From NCBI RefSeq assembly GCF_000224145.3, contig NC_020177.2, positions 4,561,713-4,625,712 on the forward strand: a stretch of DNA of 64,000 nt, in the 5' to 3' direction. The translations under genes and the position numbers were made by a program. Origin of the DNA: Ciona intestinalis (Eukaryota; Chordata; Ascidiacea; Phlebobranchia; Cionidae). The notes beneath the pieces were generated by a model. The model saw only the letters and a list, made by a program, of their open reading frames with translations, did not search any database and was not told the origin of the DNA. This document shows positions 43,701 through 54,346 of this stretch, in pieces (position 1 is the stretch's first letter; each line of letters starts with the position of its first letter).

Positions 43701-45610
43701 TAGCATTTTCATCAAGCGATCTTCGCTTTTTTGCTTTCTTCGTTTCACCAGCAAACCGTCTGAATTTCTTCGCGTGTTCGAAAGATTTTTGTTCAACTGT
43801 CCATGTACGTCGCTATGGGATCCACTTTTTTGCACTCCACATAATAAACTCGTTACATTATTGTCCTGGCACATGTTATTGGTAAAGTCTTCCAATCTTT
43901 TAATTGTAAGCTCAACTTTATCGGATGCTTTTTTCAACACTGATCCCGGTTCGGCCAGTCGTTTTTCAGGTTCAAACGAAGCCACTGCTACTGTTTCAAA
44001 TTCACTAGGATTGCTACGTGCGCTAATGAACTCAGCACTTAAAATTTCTGCGAAATAAAAGGCTCGTTAGCAAAATAAATTTAATACCTAAGTATACCAC
44101 ATTGTATACCTGAGGGCGTGGCTTCTTCGCGGCAAACGTTTGGAGTTGATCGTTCCGAATTATTGAAATACAGATTCATTTCTTGTTCAGATGCGTAACT
44201 ACTTGGGGTGCCGTAACCTCCTTTCTCTTCTCGACGTTCGTTTAAATGTCCAGTAGCAGCCAGGATGTCCATCGTTTGTTGGCCACGAAAAGCAGCCGCC
44301 ACCTCTGGCTCGGAGATTGAGGATTCTGCAAGATATAGTTATCAGGTTAATTTGTATAAGAACTTTTCTGCAGGCCCAAATATACTACCATAGCTGCAAG
44401 CCTCACACACTACTATGTGAATAAATGAATGAATGAATGAATGAATGAATGAAACATGTTTTCTCGCTTGGCAGGGCAACAACAGGTTTTATCACACGAG
44501 TGTTCTGTTTCATTTGTTGGAATATGTGCACTATAGAAAGTATCCACTACTATATGTCACCTTTACTGGGCACGTTTGTTATGAATTGCAAAGTTTGCAT
44601 ATTACCTTCGTCGTCACCAATACTGAAACTACACAATCCGTCTAAATCACTCCCGATGTCAAATTGTAGTTCACCAGGTTTTGTGAGGACAGGCGTCGAT
44701 GCTCGATGCGGACGAACTAATGGCTCGTGTATTACTGGCTGCTGGCCTGTGAACAACACAAGTTATAATCATGATAATCCTCGTCAAGCAATCTATAACA
44801 GTGCATACCCGCACCTGTCGATAATACAGATATATTAGAACTGCGACTCAAGGAACGACTTGCTGGAGAAGGACTGATGTTTCCTGCAGATCGCATGTCT
44901 GTCGTCATTGAGGTGTAAAATAAACCGAGAAGAGAATGCAAAGGAGACTCGGCAGTGTGATCTAGAATTAATGTATTTTTGTAAACAACATCTTAAGTTT
45001 CGTTGCGACACATTTCTACATATAGTAAGGCGAGGGAAGATGAAGGAGCACCCTTTTTCGTCCCATTTGGTAGAAAACAAAGAACATTCGAAGGAAATAT
45101 TAAACTGTATCCTTACTGCTCCCATGGCCATTATTAATTGTTTAAAACACGATCAGAATATTTGGATATTATATGCTAAAGGTGTCCCATCTTCTCCTAT
45201 CCTACTATATAGATACGCCAAAGCAACGCTCTGTTTATACTTAGTAATAAATGCTCCGCAGCAACACCACATATATATATTTGAATTTGTACCCCTTTTA
45301 ATGGGCAAAGTCTTCTATCTTTTCTACGTCAAACAAACCAGCAAAGTATCAAATAGAATTTATTTCGTTTTAGTTTATAGTCGCACTTACCACATTTGAG
45401 TGAAAGTATTGGCGCTGGATTAACCAACTCCTGCACGCTGCCAACTTTCAGCGCAGAAGTAACTCTCTGGTGTATAGAATCATTCGAAACGTCACCGAGT
45501 GACAAGTTGAAATACTCTGCGTCTTCTGCCAATATCTCCGAAGTAATGTTTAATCCGTCTAACACAACAGCAACGCTCGAATCGCAGCCTTCTATTGAAT
45601 TACTGTTCAT
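31795..45610 (-). CDS. Large coiled-coil protein with C-terminal CAP-Gly domain
   Basis: Nineteen minus-strand exons join in phase: 45391-45610, 44809-44961, 44606-44746, 44110-44325, 41768-44047, 41454-41560, 40988-41164, 39445-39609, 38917-39006, 38513-38648, 36107-36282, 35241-35448, 34835-35019, 34239-34419, 33537-33713, 33138-33282, 32461-32654, 32197-32242 and 31795-31852. Total about 1684 codons, or 1629 without exon 8, which holds an in-frame TGA. The N-terminal half is acidic, Ser-rich and unordered, mostly one 2.28-kb exon. Residues about 1040-1400 are coiled coil (LQSDVADYQAELTELRTEA and similar heptads), then a Ser/Arg/Pro-rich linker. The last 80 residues are a CAP-Gly domain (GTVRYIGHLP, FVGVELDGYDG, GTFQGTKYFTC, PNKGIF). 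CAP-Gly domains bind microtubules and EB- or tubulin-type acidic tails, so a microtubule or centrosome role is likely. I could not name a vertebrate orthologue. The start at 45610 is the first ATG of the exon; an upstream exon is possible. Confidence 0.8.
31967..32150 (+). repeat. Inverted-repeat element, complete
   Basis: tagtaggatggggaaagatg to tcttaccccactctacta; in the last intron of the CAP-Gly gene. Confidence 0.9.
32702..32907 (-). repeat. Inverted-repeat element, complete
   Basis: Just upstream (in transcript sense) of the first CAP-Gly domain exon; ends ttcccatccaactacata. Confidence 0.85.
33775..33895 (+). repeat. Inverted-repeat element fragment
   Basis: Right half only, ending cttatactccaacctacta. 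Confidence 0.6.
34009..34208 (+). repeat. Inverted-repeat element, complete
   Basis: Ends 30 bases from the donor of CAP-Gly gene exon 14. Confidence 0.88.
34619..34829 (-). repeat. Inverted-repeat element, complete
   Basis: Its end lies at the donor site of CAP-Gly gene exon 13 (exon begins 34835). Confidence 0.85.
35020..35135 (-). mobile_element. SINE tail, diverged copy
   Basis: Starts at tgaatgaatgaatgg and retains tggcgtggttgggcaacggcag; its tail supplies the acceptor-side sequence next to CAP-Gly gene exon 13. Confidence 0.55.
35611..35807 (+). repeat. Inverted-repeat element, complete
   Basis: tatagtagggtgggagaaga to cccacattccccacccta; intron 35449-36106. Confidence 0.9.
37455..37621 (+). 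repeat. Inverted-repeat element, degenerate
   Basis: Interior words tcgtgtttttaacaa and acggttatataattctg identify it; long CAP-Gly gene intron. Confidence 0.6.
38722..38818 (-). repeat. Inverted-repeat element fragment
   Basis: Right half only (tgttaatcgtttaaaac to atcttatctcacag). Confidence 0.55.
39171..39370 (-). repeat. Inverted-repeat element, complete
   Basis: Lies 75 bases from the donor of the TGA-containing exon 8 of the CAP-Gly gene. Confidence 0.88.
39445..39609 (-). other. Symmetric coiled-coil exon with an in-frame TGA (exon 8 of the CAP-Gly gene)
   Basis: The exon is 165 bp, starts and ends in phase 0, and is bounded by ccag on the left of the transcript and gtaaga on the right. 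Its frame encodes heptad-like sequence on both sides of a TGA at codon 41 (plus positions 39487-39489): LRDLEISGLTKHL, stop, HSDEQIKILRRDIR. Skipping it leaves the frame of the neighbouring coiled-coil exons intact. Confidence 0.65.
39890..40008 (+). mobile_element. SINE tail copy
   Basis: acaaagtaacatacatggta, cgtgttataacgactgtcgt and ttacattcattcac; in the CAP-Gly gene intron before exon 8. Confidence 0.8.
44414..44454. repeat. GAAT microsatellite
   Basis: Seven or so perfect tgaa units, probably the tail of a lost SINE copy, in a CAP-Gly gene intron. Confidence 0.85.
45019..45210 (-). repeat. Inverted-repeat element, complete
   Basis: In intron 1 of the CAP-Gly gene; ends tcccatcttctcctatccta. 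Confidence 0.88.
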
Positions 45611-47449
45611 ACTTAATGTTACATCTGAACACAGGGAGTCATAATAGCAGCCGTTTATTCGATCGTTTGTAACGAAGCACCTCGATTGAAAACAACACAA
45701 GGGTGCTTCAAATAAATTACTGTTTTATCTCTTTTATATAACTTAATTACTCTACGTATGTGCGGCATATACCAATACTCAGTCACTTTGTGACCAAAAC
45801 CATGCTCGATAAAGCCTATTCACAAAATCGTAAAACTCTGCTGAGCTCATTAGCCACACGAAAGCTTTCCTTTAAATCATATTTGCTTGGAAATTGTACA
45901 GGTAACTCCCACACCCTGGCTTTAAAGCCCATCGTGGATTATTAAAGTTTATTCTCCATATTTAACACCACTGGGTTATCCTTCGTCAAACAATAACATC
46001 GGGCTAAGAACCGACTGTTGCTTTACAATGCAAACAATATCCTACTTATACACACTCAGTCGCACAGCCTTTGAAATAGCTTTCTATTTACGTCTGAAAT
46101 GAATAAGTTGCCACCGACAAAGCTTATGTCGTGCGAGGTGTGGGTTTGTGCCAGCTGAGAACTTTATTTTAGACGTCGGTTCATGTTACCAACCGTTTCG
46201 AGTTTTTCATTTTCTGAGTTTAGCCTTTCATTTCGCGGGTGACTCGCGCGTATTGGCATCAGTTACATGATATGCCCAACTGCGAATACAAAAGAAACGA
46301 TACAAAAAGATTTAAACAGTTTCAGTATTTTTTAGTATAACGGCGAATACACTTTGAAATTAACCGCAAATGCTGAACGACAAATACGAACTGTCAGGAC
46401 TATATATGAAATACATGTTTTCCCATAATATGCAACACAGACCTGGCGATTAGGTGGACCCATTAGTCCACTGTCCAGTCAGTTATGTCAGCTTTCATTG
46501 ATTTAGTCATATAAATTCCTCTTGTGTTTTACCCACAAAGAACATACCGACGTTTTGTGTATACAACGAAAACATCGCAGCAAACAAAACATGTTGGGCC
46601 ATTAAACTGACGACAACAAAACTCAGTTTGTTTTATTAGAAACTTGTTTGCGGTCGGGTCGTTGAGATGTTTAATACTTGCCTACGATTTTTGGTAATTT
46701 TAGCTCGTCAAGTTAGCCTCCGGTGCATCAAGCTCCGAACTCTCGGCTTTACAATATCTGTACATCTATGCTACAAGCACAAAGAAACAAGGTTGTTTAA
46801 ATAACAAAAAATTATAAAAAAAACACTACATTGTAACAGTAAAAAATGTTTTTCGCCTCAACACAATAATGCATTTAAAACCAGAGCGTTTATATTGCAA
46901 GAAAAGTTAGCTCTCTTGTATGCTATGTTACACAATGGTAAAATATATGTTAAAGTGTACATATTAACACTTTCTAAAAATAACACAAATTAGACAATTT
47001 TTTATATCATAGTAATCACTTGATTATATTTAATGAAACTACAAGTTTACATTTAAATATTTCTTTTCTAATAAAGTGTTATATATATTTTTATACAATA
47101 TGTTCAGTCCCCTTTAAATCAGTGTACTCGGTTGCTTAGTAACGTGTAACTTTACTCACAGTCTATTGAAGAACAACTTACTCACATTCTTGTTGTTTTA
47201 GGTCCATTAGAAGCACTATTGTTGCTAGTTTACGTGTTATACAATAATTTTCATTGAACAATATACTGCAGTTACGTTTAAAAAGTCGTTAATCTTTAAT
47301 TTAGATTAGTTTTCGTTTGTAATTTACGCACGCGGTAGAGTTCTTTGCTTTGTACGAAGTTATAACTTATGTACTTGTTAAAATCAAGGCATAGGGTACA
47401 TATTTTGTTATAGTAGATTAATTATCGCGTTGTTTATAAAATAGTCAGG
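45611..47449. other. Head-to-head intergenic region between the CAP-Gly gene and PACRG
   Basis: About 1.84 kb, AT-rich, with no conserved exon and no inverted-repeat element. Presumably contains promoters for both flanking genes. Confidence 0.55.
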
Positions 47450-49281
47450 ATGTCTGCTGCTGCTTGTCAAAGTTTACAAGCTCAAGGTTTTACTTTAAAA
47501 GCTTACATGAAGAATTCTAAGGTATGTAGGTTGATTAAACATAACTGATACTTTCAGCAAAAGACAGTAGGATAGTCACCTATTATTTACCATTTAAATC
47601 TAAAACCTGCTAAATGTACAGATGAAAGACTACTCATTTTTTTGGTATTTGTTACAAAATAAAATTAACACAAAAATGCTCATTTAAAATTCAAACTCTC
47701 AGTGTAAAACTGTAGTATAAAACAAACACCTTGCTTTAGGTTGTTGGCCCCCCTTCAGCAGGAGCATTTGCTGAACGACCGGCTAAACCGACAGCTTTTC
47801 GTAAATTTTATGAAAGAGGTGATTTTCCAATTGCTTTAGAGCATGATACAAAGGGGAACAGAATTGCATGGAAGGTATGACAAGAAACTTTGTTCTGTTC
47901 TTCTTCCTTTTGATGCAAACCTTTAGATACGAACACTTACTATTAATGTTTCTCTTGGGTGAACTTTAGCATCATTCCTTTTACCAGATAAAATCTAATT
48001 TAGACAGTTTTAATTTGGGCCTTCTGTAAATCGGCCAAATCTTAATTTTTTGTCAAATTCTTGCATTGTTTTTCTGACTTCTGATGGAATAAGTTGAAAA
48101 ACCTGCTCTTTCACTCAGGTTGAGATAGAGAAACTTGACTACCACCACTACCTGCCTTTGTTTTTCGATGGTTTGTGTGAAACAGTTCATCCGTACGAAT
48201 TCTTTGCACGACAAGGTGTTCATGACATGCTCGAGCACGGAGGGTCAAAGATTCTGCCAGTTATTCCCCAACTTATTATTCCTATCAAGAGTATGTTTTA
48301 TTTTAATTCATTAACAAAATTTCAACTCTTAAGCGGGCACCGAGTGATCTTTCTCATATACTTTTAATTTTTTTTCTGACCAGCCCAAATTTAGAGTCAT
48401 TACTTTTAAGTTATATCTCTAAAAAATTTGGTTATGCATTGTTATAAGAAACATTTGTAAACCAAAAAACTAAAATATAAAGTTATCTTTAAATTGGACC
48501 ATGTCCATTACTGTAGCAATATTTATACATCAGCAATCAAATATTTTATAAAAAGAAAAGAGAGAGTACCTCAGTCTGAACATTTACTGATTGCTCACAT
48601 CGATCAAATGCAGATGCCCTGAACACCAGGAAACGTCCAGTAATTTGCACGACTCTCAAAGTTCTTCAACATCTTGTTGTGTCCGGAGAGATGGTAGGAG
48701 AAGCATTAGTGCCTTACTACCGACAGATCTTACCAATTCTCAATATCTTCAAGAACAGTAATCGTAAGTGAAACATGGAAGTAGCTTTCGGTGTATTGTG
48801 TTGGGTGGAATTAATAGTCCGATATTTTTTGGCTGCATGTTTGACATTGGAGGTCAAATGAAAGATATTGTTGTAATATTTCCTAGTAAATCTTCTGACC
48901 TAGTGCAGAATATATAATGATCATTCCAAACAAATTATAATGTACTTTGGCATAAATATATTTGGTTTCCTGGTACCCACATATTAACATAAGTATTATC
49001 TTTATAAATTATACGCGGGCTACGGGAATATAATTCCAAAAATATTCCACCAATTGGAATGAGAAAAAAGAATGAAAACAAGTACCATCTTCCCCACCCA
49101 ATTATAAGTTTATTATATAGGTAACTCTGGCGATGGTATTGACTATAGCCAACAAAAGAGGGAAAACATTGGTGACTTGATCCAGGAAACATTGGAAGCA
49201 TTTGAACGTCATGGTGGAGAAGATGCTTTCATTAACATCAAGTATATGGTTCCCACCTATGAGTCTTGTATGCTTAACTAA
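47450..49281 (+). CDS. PACRG: PACRG, parkin co-regulated gene protein
   Basis: Five exons: 47450-47521, 47740-47874, 48119-48290, 48614-48763 and 49121-49281; phases 0, 0, 1, 1 agree and give 229 residues with a TAA stop. The whole PACRG core is recognisable: [91 protein letters not shown] and [19 protein letters not shown] is an alpha-helical (HEAT/armadillo-like) protein of the inner junction between A and B tubules of ciliary and flagellar doublet microtubules. The N-terminus is short compared with the vertebrate protein, which has a variable leader. Upstream lies the CAP-Gly gene in head-to-head orientation, not parkin, so the vertebrate bidirectional pairing is not seen here. A fragment of the inverted-repeat element ends 13 bases before the last exon. 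Confidence 0.95.
48997..49107 (+). repeat. Inverted-repeat element fragment
   Basis: Right half only, 13 bases before the last PACRG exon. Confidence 0.65.
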
Positions 49282-49397
49282 CTTGTGTTCTACTCAGTAT
49301 TGCGTCCCCTATATTTCCTGTGTTGTAAAAACCTCTGTGATTTTCACTCGCTATTCGTACTTTTATCTATTTTTTTTTAAAAAAAAAACACTTTACT

Positions 49398-49403
49398 AAT
49401 AAA
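49398..49403 (+). promoter_or_regulatory. Poly(A) signal of PACRG
   Basis: AATAAA 117 bases after the stop codon, preceded by T- and A-runs. Confidence 0.55.
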
Positions 49404-50358
49404 ATTTTTCTTATATAGTCATCTGTACTGTTTAAGTAATTTACATAATACTTTTAAATCTCCTGATGCTTCACTTGGAAATGGGAATACCCATGGACAC
49501 TTATTCTAGTGAGCATATTAATTCCTAATTTATGTTTAGTTGATATCCTTTATTTCAAGTGTATTTAGCACCTAAGACGTTGCTGTTGGGTTGTAATTCT
49601 TATATTAATACAAGTGTTCATGTAATACTGTAGCATTGATGTTTAAATGGATGTTCTGCGCTTTGCCGTTAAAAAAATGTGAACACTTTCGCAGGACATG
49701 TGATATTTAGTGGGGTGGGTGAAGATTGGACACCTTTGCTTGCCTTTTCTCTTCCCATTTGGTAGTAAACAGTATCTCTTTACGACTCTCATATACTGTT
49801 GTTAATTGGTTAAAACACGATCAGGATATTTGGATATTATGTGCTAAGTGTGTCCTATTTTACCCCACAGTTTTATAGACAAGATCTCGGTTATAAATGC
49901 TAGATAGCTGGCAAGCACAATGTAGAACTATACCCATAGGCCATGTACTTTACATCTTAAGTATATTACTTATAATAGTTTTGCATAACAAGAAGCATAC
50001 CGATCAATTTGTCCGGCCACTTAAGAACACGTGCGTAACCTATTTATGATGCAGATTAACTATTTGTCCACTCATTGCAGCAATCGTTGACCTATTATTA
50101 AATTCACACAAGAAAGGCAGGTGACAACTTAAATGACTTGAATGGAAATGCCCACCGTTATGTTGCGGTTGATTTTATTATACCTTCCTTTGGTTATAAT
50201 TATTGCGTTACAATTACAGGCACTTTACATGGTTTAGAGTGCGAATGTCGAAAGTGACAATACGCTTAGCCGTAAATCAATATGTCAAACATACATCGTT
50301 TGGTTATAAATACATAGCGAATTAAACAACAAGTTTTAAGCTGGGTAAAACCCAAACG
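49404..50358. other. Tail-to-tail intergenic stretch between PACRG and the annexin gene
   Basis: Holds an inverted-repeat element at 49705-49878; otherwise no feature that I can support. Confidence 0.55.
49705..49878 (-). repeat. Inverted-repeat element, complete
   Basis: tagtggggtgggtgaagatt to ctattttaccccaca; intergenic. Confidence 0.85.
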
Positions 50359-50364
50359 TTTATT
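50359..50364 (-). promoter_or_regulatory. Poly(A) signal overlapping the annexin stop codon
   Basis: On the minus strand the end reads GAA TAA ACG, so AATAAA overlaps the TAA stop. If used, the 3' untranslated region would be only a few dozen bases. Confidence 0.35.
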
Positions 50365-53300
50365 CTTTTATAAGAGCCAGGAGAAGCCGCTTGTAGTCGC
50401 CGGAGCATTCATCCGACAGATCCTCCCACAAACCGTTGCCAAACATTTCCGCGTATTTGTCTTTTATGTCAGCCAAGTCAATCTGCAATACAAAGCAATA
50501 ACATAATTTGTATTTATCTCTTCGAATACTACTAACGAAGATCAAATTAAATAATAATTAATTCAACGAAAAGGGAATTAGCAACAAAACAGTCGCTATA
50601 CACGCCCCGTTAAAAAAAACACTTAGTAAAAGCCGCAGATAAAAGCGTGGCTGCTACACCCGCAACGAATCAATAAACTAGCTGCTTGTTATTTAGTGAT
50701 TAATGACAAGTGTAAATGTTACGTGTATTGACTAATCATTACCAGGCAGTTAATTTTTGTGATACAGCGCGGTATAATATCCTGTATGTGTTACGTATTG
50801 TATGTATTAAAGCAAATCATTAAACTGAATATTTGCGAAGTCTGGTCCAGTAAACGTGACTTTGTATTTTAACTAATATACATTACCTACCAGCCAGTTA
50901 TTACTGTATGACGTTTATGTGGTACCATCGCTGTTTAACAACTTGTGTGTATTTCATATATATTCAAATCTGTACCACGTATTGCCAGACCCACACGTGC
51001 GTGATCATATGTTCATTTATCAAAAAATCCATATTGGCTAACATCGATCGTGTTAGCTCGTTATCAGCAACGCCATATTCCGCATATGTTTTGCGCGGAA
51101 TTCGGTTGATTATTAACTTTATAGGAACTATAGAAACCAGTATACTGGCTTATCTTTGCCGTTAGCCGTTTGAATTCAAGATAAAATAAATTATCCAATA
51201 GATTCAACACGTATAGTAGGGTGGGGTAAGATGGTATCGTAGCACCGCGAGTCTAAAAGTCATTATTTTTAGGCGCTCACGGTAACCCGTCTTAACACAC
51301 AGAACTGTATACTGGTTTATAAAACTTCCATGCATGATGGGTCAAGGAGATAGCTTTATCATCTCTTTCAATACAGAAGGGTGGGGAAAGATGGGACACC
51401 CCTTAACTCTATTCTGTCGTCCCATTTAGTAGTAAACAAAGAACATTCAAGGAATTATAAAACTATATTCTTATGACTCCCATAGGCCGTTGTTATATGT
51501 TTAAAACACGATCAGTATATGTACATATTATGTGCTAAACCTGTTCCGTCTTCCCCACCCTAGTATATCTCATACAGCGTTATATACGACCGATTTTTCT
51601 GCAAGTAAACCCATCCTTGTGAAAACTATTACCTCGGATCTTCCAACGATGTGCCGAGTCAGTGCGTCCTCATCTGTGCCAATCCCTCGCATTGCTTCAT
51701 GGAGCTTTTGTGCATAATAACCATGATGATCTTTCGTGAGAGAAACGATGGCTTTGTAGGCAGTTTGAAGGTTACCAGATGTTTCACTGTCAATTGCGTC
51801 TTCAAATGAATTCCCAGCGATCTGTCGAACATTAAGCTAAGTTACACAACACCTTTTGTTGTTTATATCTTCGAAAACGATAGCGAAGAGATTCAACAGC
51901 AAAACAACAGTCGTTAAAACACGCTAGGAATGAATGGTGTGGGTCATGGTATCAGTTATAAAAAGCGTGGTTGTTGGACCCCAATTAGAACAAGAACCTA
52001 CTAACTTATAGTTCATGAAAACTCAATACACCTATATTGGTAACCAGGATATAGAAAACTTACGTCGTCATATTTATTGAATATCCATCTCAACTGGAGA
52101 TAGCTTCGTGTTGCCAGTACTTTGGTGAACTCGTCTTCATCCGTTCCAAACCAACGGTTCTCACCAGCCTATGACAAACGCAGGTGGTGTGTAAAGGGTG
52201 GGGTAAGATGAGACATGTTTTACACTCGTCCCATTTGGTTATAAACAAATAACATTTACAGAATTATATTAGCTTCCGCGACTGTATAAGAGCGTTGTTA
52301 ATTGTTTAAAACACGATCAGAAAATATTGGGTTTTAGAAGCTAATGGTATCCCTAATGGTATCTTCCCTACAATAATACTGTAGTGTGCGCCTAGTATTG
52401 TGGACGTACATCGTAGATTGCCTGAGCATCGGCTTCTGCTTGTCCTTCATCAACTTCGAAGAGTTCATCACGTTCAGCCAGTGTTAACATCATCAACAAA
52501 TGTTTGAAATCCCCTGATGTTTCATCACGTAGGTCGTCGGCAAGACTACGATCGAAGAGTTCGTTATAAGCCACCTGTGAACAAGAGGGTTTAGTAAGAC
52601 ACCTTCCAGCACTGCGGCGCCTGTCCCATATGGGCCACATAGATTAGGGATCGAAGCTCGGCGCTGCTGCCATTGTGGGCGTATGTGTCCTTGGGTAAGC
52701 CATTAACCGGCAGTTGCTCCAACCCAGTTGTCCCTTATGGGTTGTCAAATTGTAAGCGACTATCGCTGCCCGGCCACGTCAGAATTGATAGATTACATTA
52801 ATTTATTCAATATAGACATCACGAATTAACTTACTCTGATCTGGTTGATCTTTTCGTTTGACCTAGCGCACAAAATTTCGATCAATATTTCATCATTGGT
52901 GCCTGGACCGGCCATAGCTTTACGCAACTGTTTCGCATCGTATACGACAGGTCTCTGTATAAAGAATTACCAAATAACCTATTGGTAAAACTATAAACCT
53001 GTAAATACACAAAACCATTACAGTATATTAACCCATAAGTCGTTTCAAATTAATATAATCTATATGGGTGAGTCCCTTCAGCGCCACTGATACCACCGAG
53101 GCTGTGGGGTGTATAGGCCGGATTTTGTTTGTGGGCGAGGCTCGGGCCTTTATGGGCGCTGCACATTAAAGGAGTTTGGATGTATGCCAGATTTCGTCAA
53201 CCCCCCACTTACGTCCATAATAGCTGTAACGGTATCTTCGAAATCTCCTTTCAGTTCACCTTTGAGACGGTCAACCAAATCTTCACCAAACATGTCTTCA

Positions 53301-54346
53301 TATTGCCGCTTCAGTATTTGACGCTGCGTTGTGGAGCTAGGGGCAAAAACATGAGTTATAACAGTTGCGAGTTATATATAGTGGGGCGGGGAAGATGGGA
53401 CACCTTTTCATTCTATTTTCTCGTCACATTTAGTAGTAAATAAAGAACATTCAAATTAATAAAACCACGTATTCTACCGACTTCCATAGACGGTTGTTAT
53501 TTATTTAAAACACGATCAGGATTTTTCGATATTTTGTGCTAAAGGTGCACCGTCACCCCTGCTGTAGTATATGTGATTAACAGTAACTTCGACTTAACTG
53601 CGCCACGATGTCATAACAAGCTTAAAATATACTATACCGAAAAATGTTTCAGTACATTTTCTGCTTTAATATAAAACAGAAAAACACTCAGACATATGCA
53701 CTAGCATGGCTAGCTAGATGTAAACCATATGCATGTAGTCTTACCGGCGAGTAATGATTCGAATAATCGGTCGTTCATTCGTTCCAAGGCCGTCCATCGC
53801 TTCATTGAAGACGATTGCAATCTTGTTCAGGGTCGAAGTCATCAGTGGGAGTAACTGTGGGCTGTATGGAGATTTGTTTCATTAAAAATACAACGGAGTG
53901 GGGGTGGGTGGAAACAAGGGTTTTGAAAGTTTAGACATATGTAGTTTACTTGGGAAATAAACCATGAAAAAATTCAAAATACGTCTTGAGTCATAACTTA
54001 GCTGTCAAGATAAAAGGTTACGCATTCATGTTTTGTATGCAGAGTAAACTATTACGCCTTTGTGAAACAGACCGTCCCAAATTCTTATAAACCCGATTAG
54101 GGGGCCCTTTTTCTATACTAGGTATTGGTTGTTTCAGAAAGATTAGTTATACTCAGCCTTAAGTTTTAACCAAAATTATATCATTAGCTTAACATCTAGT
54201 AATTTTATAATCTTCATTTCATGGTTAAAAAAGATTGTGCTAATTTCATAATAAATAGACGTAACACAATGCAATAATGCTGTATCATCATAAACAATAT
54301 ATTAAACTCATTGATTATAACTTACGTTGGATTCAAGGTTTCCCAT
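50360..54346 (-). CDS. ANXA13: Annexin A13-like protein, N-myristoylated type
   Basis: Eight minus-strand exons: 54326-54346, 53745-53854, 53213-53336, 52835-52954, 52410-52574, 52064-52168, 51633-51821 and 50360-50482, in phase, giving 318 residues, the size of annexin A13. The protein starts MGNLESN: Gly2 with Ser6 is a good N-myristoylation signal, and an MGN start is characteristic of annexin A13. Four annexin repeats follow. Type II calcium sites are visible: loop GLGTNE with the later GELKGDF, GPGTND with DETSGDF, FGTDED with DSETSGN, and GIGTDE with DECSGDY; repeat 3 lacks the first Gly of the GxGT loop, as is common in annexins. Annexins bind acidic phospholipid membranes in the presence of calcium; the myristoyl group would add constitutive attachment and a link to vesicle traffic. 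The exon 2 acceptor was chosen on phase (ttactccc after cccacag). Confidence 0.9.
51211..51314 (-). repeat. Inverted-repeat element with large internal deletion
   Basis: Left end gtagggtggggtaagatgg is followed closely by a right-end-like ggtaacccgtctta. Confidence 0.55.
51371..51567 (-). repeat. Inverted-repeat element, complete
   Basis: agggtggggaaagatgggac to cgtcttccccaccctag; last annexin intron. Confidence 0.9.
52191..52385 (-). repeat. Inverted-repeat element, complete
   Basis: Fills most of the 241-bp annexin intron 52169-52409. Confidence 0.85.
52645..52805 (+). mobile_element. SINE body and tail
   Basis: ctgctgccattgtgggcgta, tgtgtccttgggtaag, tgctccaacccagttgtc and a decayed tail; in annexin intron 52575-52834. 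Confidence 0.78.
53373..53572 (-). repeat. Inverted-repeat element, complete
   Basis: Starts 37 bases from annexin exon 3; last near-complete copy before a 10-kb stretch without any. Confidence 0.88.

Noticed and set aside
41739..43985. 748-codon open frame on the minus strand as a stand-alone gene
   Set aside because: It is the inner part of one exon of the CAP-Gly gene. The frame continues upstream to an acceptor at 44047 and fits neighbouring exons in phase; its GTG start is not a real start.
45611..47449. Possible parkin gene head-to-head with PACRG, as in vertebrates
   Set aside because: The minus-strand neighbour is the CAP-Gly gene; no ubiquitin-like or RING-type exon is present.
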